DNA from: Cyclaneusma minus
Lineage: Eukaryota; Ascomycota; Leotiomycetes; Marthamycetales; Marthamycetaceae
NCBI GenBank assembly: GCA_037179335.1
Contig: JAKZHN010000009.1
Span: forward strand, 186,001 to 250,000
Length of the DNA stretch: 64,000 nt
Direction: 5' to 3'
Below the pieces are notes generated by a model, which saw nothing but the letters and a program-made list of their open reading frames with translations, had not been told where the DNA came from and did no database searches. Positions 46,705 to 55,675 of this stretch are shown here, one piece after another (the first letter of the stretch is position 1; every line of letters starts with the position of its first letter). Position numbers and translations under genes: made by a program.

Positions 46705-48171
46705 TCACAGCTTGTTCTTAAACGCGCTCGTCGGCTTCACCACCTCTCGCCATTTCTCCGTCGTTACCATATGATCTCTCGGGCTCATCTTTGCTCTCTC
46801 ACTGTTCCAGACCCTCTCGCGCTCTCCGAATCTCCACAACTCTTCGCTCAGCCACTTTCCACATTCTCTCGCCGTTTCCTCCACCGCTTCAAGAGGAAAC
46901 AAATGGCCTCTTCCCCGTAGAGTAACCTCCTTCACCGCACCCTCTGGAATGCCTCCTGAGCCACCAACACCCGTGCCAGCGACTTTGATACCTTCTCGCA
47001 TCTCATCAAGGCGCAAGTTTGTCTTCTCGGCTGTAAGCCACAGCGTTCGAGGCCGCAGGCTCGGCAGACGCAAAAATGTACTACGAGGCTCAGGGCGATA
47101 CAATGGTACAAAAGCCGCCAAAGGATCAATATCCGCATGTGTCTCCCGGTCAATCCAGATGCGACCGTCCGGCTGGCGGGCAGAAAAATTCTCTCGAAGC
47201 TGAGTCACGGCGTTTTGATGCTTGGTGGTGGTCAGAGTCACAGGCGGATCATTTGGATCTGCGTCTGCGGGAAGAGTGGGATATAGTGCGGTGGGGAGGT
47301 CGCGATATCCGTACTGCATCATCAAGGCGAGAACCCGGGGATCCCAAGCTCGCGATGCCTTGGCTTGTGAAACTGCTGCTGCGCTTCTGGTGGGCCATAC
47401 GTCTTTTCGGTGGGTGGTGAAGTTTATGCCCCCGGGAGGGTCTGTGCCGAAGCCCATGTGTGGTGGTGAGAGCTGGATTACGGGATCGAGAAGAATCAGA
47501 GTGATGAATAGGCGGGGATGGATGTACGCCAGGTTTGTTCTGGTGAGTGACAAACAGGTCAGCATTTTCCAAGTGAACTTGAGAGGAGGTGTTACATCTG
47601 GCAACCCCCGAAACTGTGGCCGATTCCACCGATGGGCCGTGGCATTTCTTCACGGAAGTGATTGTTCTTCTGAAGCTTCGTGGATGGACCATGCTCGTGA
47701 TCTCTTGCTCATGCTCAATCAGCATATCGAATTGAGCATTTCCAGCACAAAGGGTAGATGCTTACAGTCGTTACTCAGTTTTCCTTCATTCAGAACACCA
47801 CTCATACCAAGATTAGCCACATCAGCAATCCAGATTCCTCGAATCGAGAATCCCTGTACTTTCGACTGCTGATATAAGTCATCCCACAATGGCTCGTACA
47901 GTTCCTAGAATCTCTTCAGCATCAGTCTCGTGTTTTCAAATTGAATACTCCTACTGACTTTAGGGAACCCCACGCCATGCGCAGCGATCAAAGTCACGGC
48001 ATTTTGGTCCACGGGCGTGTCTTGCTTTAATGGTGTGTATTGCTTGATATGCAGATGCAACACTTCGTTCTAGCTGATGGATGTCGCGCCTGCGTATTCG
48101 CGGATATGACAAGCAGGAAGCTTATGTTCTTGGACTCGGAAATGAGTGGTTTGGGAGGAGGTCGGAGACAT
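46705..48171 (-). pseudogene. Broken alpha/beta-hydrolase gene (fungal AKT2-like peroxisomal hydrolase family) with an internal inversion
   Basis: Recognisable exons on minus are 48171-47959, 47904-47766, 47660-47596 and 47539-46705. Family blocks include VPVDQ/IAAHG near the first exon end, IWIADVANLGMSGVL, GIGHSFGGCQ (nucleophile elbow), IHPRLFITLILLDPVIQ, GFGTDPPGG and a C-terminal -NKL that resembles a weak peroxisomal targeting signal. Two breaks are visible. First, an in-frame TAG lies at 48072-48070 in exon 1. Second, the part that should follow 47766 is present on the opposite strand: 47661-47719 is an inverted 59-bp segment whose plus strand reads SWMDHARDLL and whose left edge carries the intron acceptor. 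Members of this hydrolase family occur in some host-selective-toxin clusters, but most are ordinary fungal hydrolases, and no such cluster is seen here. It sits inside array B and is surely non-functional as assembled. Confidence 0.75.
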
Positions 48172-48481
48172 CGTGTCCTCGATAATTTACTGCAGTCTTG
48201 GGAGTAGGAAAGCAATGCAGGGTCGGTGGTGGACTTTGGTGAGGTGGCCTGTCTTGCTTGCGGATCATGGTTGAAGGAAATGTCTACTTGTTGGTTTGTC
48301 GGGTTGCTAATATCAGCAACTCATCTGATTCGTTCCCGCGACGAGGCGTGGTTGTAAAAGGTATCTCGGCCAAGTTCAGATGTGTTAGGTGTGTAGAGCT
48401 GCAGCGGCAGGGGCTGGGATGTCTCGGGCCACCTGTTACGGGGTTTGGATAGGCTGATGCCTTAGGCAGCCGTTGTTTGTT

Positions 48482-48670
48482 GTTAGCGCCTTTGTTGGCG
48501 CGTAGACCTTGTATTATAAGAAGGAGGAGATCCCCAGACCTCTCCTTCTCTCCTTAGCTTTAAAAATCCAGTCTTTACCTCTGCTTGTTCGGGCTCTTGG
48601 CCCCCTCTCAGTGGTCTCCGTGAAACCACCCGTGCCGCAACTATCGTGACCTCTGCACTTGACTGACATC
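48482..48670 (+). mobile_element. Possible solo LTR fragment
   Basis: TGTTAGCGCCTTTGTTGGCG at 48482 looks like an LTR left end. A TATA-like ATTATAAGAAGG follows about 30 bp later, then a T/C-rich leader. This layout is typical of Copia-type LTRs in filamentous fungi. I could not find a clear CA right end or a target-site duplication, so the call is tentative. Confidence 0.3.
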
Positions 48671-49155
48671 CGCTAGCGTTGAGATTGATCAACTACGAAT
48701 ACTCTCGAGACAAGTATAAAGAACCCGGAAAGTCCAATCTCTGAGACCAAGTATCCCAGAATCCATCGCAAGTTCGATCGTTTGATGATGTGAGCTTCGA
48801 CTGCAGTCTGCCTGCCATACTAATTTCTATGCGCTGATGCACATTCCCTATGAACAGTTACTATAAGACGACAAAGACCAAAGGCTGGAATCTGGCAAGC
48901 AAGAAGCCCCTGGCCCTGCGACAGCAGCACGTTGTTTAGCCAGCACGCGTGACCATACATTAACCTCCAAGTACTTTACTGACCTAGAAAACCAAGGCTC
49001 TTGCTGAGCTACTCCGACTATCACTAGCATGTTGAGGAAGCAAGGGTCTCCTTCCGAGGTCCACTTAACCGTTCAGCGCTTCTCTATCTCCGTGGCTGGC
49101 GGAGATCCTTGAACTCAAGTTAATCTTTTGACTTTACAGATATCTCAAGGTCCCA

Positions 49156-49336
49156 TTTATAGTATTGATACCTCGAGAGACGTGGAGAACCAAAACCTAC
49201 AGCTCTGAGTCGCTGAGCCTCTCAAATCACGTGCTTGTTAGAAATTACAGCGCCACCCGCAGAAAGCAAAGTCACCTGACAACGCCTACCTTAGGTCTGA
49301 CATCATTCAGAGTAAGCCCCTGAAGAGAGGTATAAA
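49156..49336. promoter_or_regulatory. Array B divergent core near 49.2 kb
   Basis: Leftward TATA (TTTATAG, 49156-49162), TCACGTG (49227-49233) and rightward TATAAAG (49331-49337), the same order and spacing as in array A. Confidence 0.5.
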
Positions 49337-49822
49337 GAGAGCCAGGGTTTCTATATTTCGAAAGCCAAAATATTGAAAATATGGGTCGAAGTGTACCTGA
49401 ACGAAAGAAATCCGGAAACTTGAGACGGCGTGATATTGAAACGCACCTGTGTAGCGAAGTGTGCTAGTTCAGACCGTGGCTAGTACTCCTCTATATCTGG
49501 GCGAATTGACTTACTATATCGTGTAGGAAGGAAAGAAACCGAGAGTCCATGGCGCGATCGAGGCAGGCCTAAACGACATTGATAAATTGCTGCAACAGCA
49601 GCAGCTCCTTCAAACAGCACCAATCAATCTTGGCACTTGCCTCAATACTACTGCAAGTTAAAGACCGAGTTCCCGTCCCGCGCCTCTACCTAGTTGAGGA
49701 GGAAAGAAACTTCATCTTGACTATCCCCATTCCCACCCTTTCCACCTGTCTGTTACTGACGCCGTGCGGCTCGATCTTCGTACTGACAAGACTGATGTCT
49801 GAAAGGCCCCAGTAGAGGGATA

Positions 49823-49968
49823 TTATAGCAGTTTAGAAACCATTGCCAGCCCCAATCTCTGGATCTGAGTCACTTAAAGGGTCAAAGATTCACATAATGA
49901 GCTTAGGTCATGTGACATCAGCTAGTGCTTGAAATTTCCAGAGCAGGCTCTCAGGATGGGTATAAAAG
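49823..49968. promoter_or_regulatory. Array B divergent core near 49.9 kb
   Basis: Leftward TTATAG (49823-49828), TCATGTGA (49908-49915) and rightward TATAAAAG (49961-49968). The central box has changed from CACGTG to CATGTG. Confidence 0.5.
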
Positions 49969-50525
49969 CAGCCATACTCTCTGCTTCTGAAAGCCAGAAA
50001 TACATACCTAAGGCGTTGGGATCGACCTAGTCGATTTGCACGATGAATCGGTTGAAGAAGTGTGATGCGCAACTTATGCCTAGCCAAGCCGCGCAAACAA
50101 TTAAATACAGCTTCACTGAGCTGCTTGCGAATGGAAGCCTGTACAAAACCCAAATTGGCTTTTAGAGAAGGAAGGCAACAGATACGGATGCGAGTGACGG
50201 TGACGAGCCCCATCGACAGCAGCAGTAGTCCAACAGCAACGATCGATCTCTGGTTGATACTTGCTTCCGAGAACATCAGATTCAGCATCCTCCGCAGTAG
50301 CCAGAAATCAACGCCCCCTTTTTTGATTTTTATTATCTTCGGATGTTTTTCGCCTTCCACCATTATTGGCCTTAGTATGCACCCCGAGTGGTGTCTAATT
50401 TGTGTGGTGACATGTACATATCAGCCGTACAGTTGTTGTCGAAAACACTCCTCAGGTCCACTGACCTGTCCTTTTCTCTCCAGCCTGGTCCCATCTGATC
50501 TCTCCAAGACGCAAGAAGTAAGGTA

Positions 50526-50718
50526 TTTATAGTATTTCAGAGAGCTGCGGAGGATTCGAAACCTCACGGTACGGTACTGAGTCATAGGCCCCTCTTACAT
50601 CACATGTTCACTCAGAGTAGCTGAAGCAAGCTTCTATCACATGACCCTGATTACCACTGGAAAAGCCCAGAACAGTCACTTGCGAATACCAGACTCTGAG
50701 ATCTGAAAGCTATAAAAG
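50526..50718. promoter_or_regulatory. Array B divergent core near 50.6 kb
   Basis: Leftward TTTATAG (50526-50532), two boxes ATCACATG (about 50599) and TCACATGA (50637-50644), and rightward TATAAAAG (50711-50718). Confidence 0.5.
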
Positions 50719-51297
50719 TAGCCACCTTACCACACTCCAAGGGCACGCCGAACAATCACGAGACACGTATAATGATTCGCCCGTGGTTTAATGATTTGCG
50801 AACCGGGATTGGATGCACGGTAGCACGTCCATCTAACTAAGCTAGAGATATGTAGGGCGTTCAAGCTGGGAGACAGAATCTCATGTTTACTCCGGAGCGG
50901 GAGCAGCCAATATCTGTTGTCAAGCATGACTGCAACTGTTGATAGGGAACGTTAGGAGACGGCAGTAGGCATGTAACAACGACAGTGAAAGCCCAGGGCG
51001 ACAGTTGCCATTTAGGCTCCTACCTAACAGTGACAGTACAGCCTACTTTGATCTCTGGTTGCAAAGACATGCTATGATGGCCAAGCGCCAGAATCCACCG
51101 CGTGAAAGAACAATGCTGTAGCAAACCGATGGCGAAGCACGTGTTGGTGCGAGGTATAGCATTTCGTTTTTCCTTGATCGAGCAAGAACAGCAGCCCCTT
51201 TTATATCCAAAGCGGCAGCCTCCAAGCCCTAGCACACTCGTGATGTCAATTCTTGTACACGGACACCCAGTCAGCCACCCTAGACCTTTCAAAGAAC

Positions 51298-51478
51298 TAG
51301 GAATATTCCCATTACCTGAGAATAATGAATATCTCTCATAACTGAGAATATTTCCAATAATTGAGAATATCCCCAATAATTGAGAATATTCCAGGTGATT
51401 AGGAATACTCCAAGTCACTGAGAGGCTTTCGAATAATCAAGGATACTTCAGCTGATACTTCTAGAATACTCTCAAGTC
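51298..51478. repeat. Nine or so 19-bp repeats, same unit as in the MITE at 9.3 kb
   Basis: Consecutive units of about 19 bp with consensus GAATATTTCCAATAATTGA. The first seven are clear, and the last two are irregular. No Tc1-type terminal repeats flank them here, so this may be the source array or a remnant. Confidence 0.75.
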
Positions 51479-51951
51479 AAAGCCTGACCCTGAGCGCACA
51501 AGAATTGTCACCACGAGGCACATTAGTTACAACATCACTTTATCTCACGTTGATTGCAACAAGCATTCTTTTCTTGGGGACGTATGTGAAGCAATTGCGA
51601 GCTCTTCTGATCTGTATTTACAGCAAACACTAGCGCTCTGGCCGCACAAGCTGAAGCTCAGTATGTACCTATCTAGCCTATCCTCAGCCCATAATGCTCT
51701 TGTCCTAACTCCATGAATGCAAATGCTAGTGCCAGCTCCGTTGCCAGCTCCCATGTGCGATGCCTAGGTGGGTATTCCATCCGATGCCGATGCCAGCCAA
51801 TGTCAAATGCAAGCCCATTTCCCATGCCCCATACCAGCCCGCCCAACACCAAAGCAATGCTCAAACTGCAGCAACCATGATATCCTTGCGCCCGGCAATG
51901 CAATGATAAAACTCCTAGCCATGCAATCCTAGCAATGCAAGAAAAACCGTT

Positions 51952-54837
51952 TCAGAATACCATGTCGTCGGCATCGTCCCATCCCAGCGCCTTGTAGACA
52001 TCCTCTTCTTCTTGTGGCTGTGATGCTGGCTTTTCTGTCGCTGTATTCGATACCATCCCCTTATTTGTCTTTTCAGCTCTCACGGGTGTCGAAGCAACCA
52101 TGTCGTTCCCACCAGCACCAAAACCTTGGAAGCTTGGCTGTCTCTTCTTGACTGGCGTTTCCTGAATAGTGCCGTATGTTTCTCCCATAGGCTCTGGGAG
52201 ACGCATTGTCGGCATCTTCTGCATATTCTCAGCCCTGCCTTGCGATCCATTTCTCTTAACAGGCGTCGCCTCCACACCCCAAGTCTCTGTAGGGTCTTGC
52301 CTCGTAGTCTGCGGCTGTGCCAAACTTCCCATTTTAGGGAACGGCGCACTGAAGTCCTGCGACTCCCTCCTCTTAATCGGCGTCTCCTCAACACCCATAA
52401 CCTCCTTCCTTGGTGTCTCCTTCAAGAACATCGGCTGCGACATGCCCCCAAAAGACTGCCCCGCCCCATAATTTCGACCCTTCCTCGGCGTCGCCGCAAT
52501 CTGAACACCCGCCGCTGGGCTGCCAGGTTTCCCAAAGCCCGTTCGATCAAACAACGGATTCCTCACCGGCTTCTTCGCCTTCCTACCCCCCACACCTCTC
52601 TTCTCGACCGCCTCAGCAAAAGTCCTTCCCACCAATTCGCGATTCGGTTTCTTGAGCAATGAAATTGCATCTTTCAGTTCTTTGTCTACATCCGGTTTTC
52701 CCAGCTTAGACTTCTTGAATTTGCTGTCGCTTACTGATCGACTCATAGGACGCACGTTGCTGAAATCGACTTCCCGCGAAGCCATCTTGGCTACGGGTAT
52801 GTTGTACAGCTCGCGAAGGGGTGTTTCGCTATGTTCGCGCTTCAGGCCTGGGATGACGGCGGATTGTGAGCGATGCATCCGTTCGATTGCGCGACTGGGC
52901 TCACGGCTTGTGCTGCGTGCGTTGCGGGCTCGTTCGTCCGTTAAGACACGTGACAAACTTCGTCGAGGAATTTTTGATGCCTTGGGATTGGAGGCCGAGT
53001 CGGAGGGGAGAGGGCGTTTGGTTGCTGCGCCGGGACGAGTTGAGGAGATGCCGGCAGTGAAGGATTTGATGGGTTTGGGACGAGGAGGGGTGGGAGCGAC
53101 GGGACCGCCCAGTTTGCGGTTTATGGATTGGCAGAGCTCGGGGAGACGCGCGGAGAAGAAGGGCATGATTACTTCGACGCAGTAGTCGCGCAGGATGTCG
53201 GCGGCGCGGCTCTCGGTGGAGGTTAGAGCTTGCGCGTTCTGGCTGTCGGCTGCGGGATTAGGGGCGGCGTCTTCAGCTGTTGATTGCCAGATGGAGAGAC
53301 GGTCGCCGTAGAGGTCTAGTAGGGTTGGAAGGTCTTGTGCCTTCTTTGATTTCTTGGGTTTATCCTTCTCCTCGGGCTTGGCGGCGGGTCCAGGGGCAGC
53401 ACCCATGGATGGGAGACCAGCGTCTTTGGCTGGTTGGGCGGTTACTATAGTTCGTAGGGCGAGAACTTCCAGAATGACTATCATCTGTAGCTGTGTCTCC
53501 CGGATTCGCAGTTGCGAGATCATAAGCTTTGTGATCTGGTCCCTCGTCATCATCAATGCCTCTCGATCAGCGTCACAATTGTGGGTCTTCCACCACTTCT
53601 GAACGTATTCATCTTCTCTTGGGTAAAGGCCATTCTTCCCAAGCTTGAATTTCTTGGCTCTGCGCTTTTTGACCGGAACTTCAGCGTCGCTGTCGACTAG
53701 ATCGAGGTTTGACACCGTCTCGGGGACTCCAGTCTTGTACTTCTTGTCGAGATTAGTGAGAGACAGTACAAGTCCTTCCAGAAAGTTCTTAAGATCGCTC
53801 ATTTCAAGTGTGGAGTCGTAATCGAGGTGGAATGCGGCGCGGGCTCGAGATAAAGGACCTTTTGCGAAGTATGCTAGTGAGGTCTTGGACACGTACAAGG
53901 CCTCGAAGTACTGAGTCCTCAAGTTCTCAAAGATTTCCTCCGCGGTCTGTTGCTTGGGTTCAATGTCCATAGGCGGTAGTTCTTCTGGCAGAGGCTGTGT
54001 CTCCGCTGCTGGCTGCGATTCCGTCGGAGTTGCGGCTTGACTTCCAACCTGTGAATCCCGCCTTTCACCATGGCTTGTAGAAGGACGCTTCACCATAGAT
54101 TGGAGCGCCTCCATAGCCTCTCGCTTCTTCTTGTTGTATTTATGTTCTTCCGGCGTAACATAAGCCTCGGTAGTCTGCGTCTTAACAATTTCGCTGGGTT
54201 TCCTCGCAGATCGTGGCCGAAGCAGATCATGTCTGCACACAATTCCCGCCTCCTTCAATGACTCAAGCTCAACCCACGGTCCCAGCTTGCAGAGCACGTA
54301 CAATCCCTTTGATTCTCGCTCCACAGCATAGCATGTTTGTCCATCGTCCAATCGCGCGATCAGAACCACAGGCTCGTTGCCCATGCGCTGTTCCAACTCG
54401 AGAATTTTGCACTGTGCTTCGAAAAGTCTCGATTGCGGCAATGGACCCACGGATGCGTGGATGTCCAGGAACGAGAGAGAAAGACGCGATCGAGGGAGCA
54501 GGATCAGTGGCTGTAAGTTGCGCGGTCGTAGGTATGCCGTCGAGGGAAATGGCTGCATCAATTGGTCTCATGGTCAGCACATGGAGCTTCATCGGGGTAG
54601 CTTGCAAGTCTCGCGTCCAGGGTTTCCAACCTTGATCACGAAAGATTCGCGCAGCAAGTCCTCTCCATTTGCGCCACTTTCAGTTCTCTTCATCTTCCTC
54701 AGAACAGATCCAGATTCTTCGCTGCGACCTTCAAAATCGGGAGATCCATGGTCGCTCGCAGGTGTGAGGATACCAGACTTCGAACGCGTCGATCGAGACG
54801 CGTCGGACAGGGCAGGAGGGGTGGTCTGGCTAGACAT
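51952..54837 (-). CDS. sld3: DNA replication regulator Sld3-like protein (935 aa)
   Basis: Exon 1 (54837-54631) and exon 2 (54552-51952) join at a codon boundary; the 78-bp intron has donor GTTGGA, branch GCTGACC and acceptor ATGCAG. The start MSSQTTPPALSD is preferred over an upstream ATG at 54933, which adds an atypical segment. After a Ser-rich N-terminus come NLQPLILLPRSRLSLSFLD and the conserved fungal Sld3 core (EALYVSKTSLAYFAKGPLSR), then a long basic disordered C-terminal half with Ser-Pro and Thr-Pro sites (for example VEETPIKRR, GVEATPVKR, IQETPVKKR). In yeast, Sld3 bound to Cdc45 loads it on Mcm2-7, and CDK-phosphorylated sites recruit Dpb11. The repeated TP-[IV]-K-[RK] sites here look like CDK targets. 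Nuclear. Confidence 0.82.
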
Positions 54838-55675
54838 GGCAGGCCGGCTATTCGCAGAGCAGAAATTCAGTAAGTAATCGGATCCATCAGTAGGTATGAC
54901 TGGTTGAAAACCAATGCTGTGTGGAGAACGCATGGTCGAAAGTCGTCATATGTTCGGTGTTGTTGTGATGGAAATCTCGAAAGTCGATGGTTTTGTTTGG
55001 CGCGTTCGGAGATCGCGATGCGGGACGGCTCGTCAATCGTCATTGTGCACGGACTAAAAGTCTTGGCGTGTCACGTGACGAGAAGGCCGATTTGTTGCAC
55101 GTCGACGTTTTGCGCACCTCTCGCGCGCACTCATCCTCTCTCGCGCACTCATCCTCTCTCGCGCACTCATCCTCTCTCGCGCACTCATCCTCTCTCGCGC
55201 ACTCATCCTCTCTCGCGCGCACTCATCACCCTTCGCGCTTTCCCTTTCTCCCTGACCCTTGTCTTAATCACCTCCTTGAGTCCTTGCTCTTCTATTCTTC
55301 TTGCACGTGACGAGTCAGACCACATATCTGTTCAAAAGACACATGGTGCACGGCAGACTGCAGTGTCGCAGGCCTTCAATTATTTTAAAAGATTCAAACG
55401 CTCGAATTACTTTAGAAATGCAGATGCTACTCTAATCAGGGTATTATGTACCACGCTTTGTGAACCCGCCCAGGATCCGAATCGACGCCAGAACTCCTCT
55501 TTTATGGGCATATTCCCCGCCCTGATGCTGTCCCATTATAACTACAGATTAAACATATTAAACAGAAGTCTCGCGCCGAGCAAAACCGGCCGGACCGAAT
55601 GCAACGCCCCACGCGCAAGAAAACCTCGATGATCAGCCATATTGAGTTCGAGTTGTCGTGTCCATCGCGAGGACC
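54838..55675. other. Intergenic region upstream of SLD3, containing a minisatellite
   Basis: It contains the SLD3 promoter. TCACGTGA occurs at about 55073-55080, and GCACGTGA near 55304. The minisatellite is described separately. No gene is supported. Confidence 0.5.
55131..55220. repeat. 18-bp minisatellite, five copies
   Basis: TCATCCTCTCTCGCGCAC is repeated five times without interruption, the last copy ending CGC instead of CAC, with partial copies on both sides. The repeat is open in several frames on both strands but has no gene context. Confidence 0.95.

Larger units (their letters stand above)
48172..51600. repeat. Array B, third part: diverged cassettes up to the SLD3 side
   Basis: Cores: rightward TATAAA at 48715-48720; leftward TTTATAG at 49156-49162, TCACGTG at 49227-49233 and rightward TATAAA at 49331-49336; leftward TTATAG at 49823-49828, TCATGTGA at 49908-49915 and rightward TATAAAAG at 49961-49968; leftward TTTATAG at 50526-50532, TCACATGA at 50637-50644 and rightward TATAAAAG at 50711-50718; leftward TTTTATAT at about 51199. 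The box drifts from TCACGTGA to TCACATGA or TCATGTGA here. GCAACAGCAGCAG and GACAGCAGCAGTAGTCCAAC at 49590 and 50214 echo the cassette-body words of array A in inverse orientation. Confidence 0.5.

Noticed and set aside
47222..47872. A 216-codon plus-strand open frame over the hydrolase locus
   Set aside because: It is antisense to recognisable hydrolase exons. The only family-like part is the 59-bp inverted segment, which explains it.
50530..50575. A tRNA-like T-arm (GAGGTTTCGAATCCTC on minus)
   Set aside because: No acceptor stem, anticodon arm or D-arm can be fitted around it.
55131..55220. CRISPR-like regularity of the 18-bp repeat
   Set aside because: The repeats are directly adjacent without spacers, and the organism is eukaryotic. 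It is a minisatellite.
54987..55310. Open frames encoding Ala/His/Ser repeats upstream of SLD3
   Set aside because: They are translations of the minisatellite, open in several frames and on both strands.
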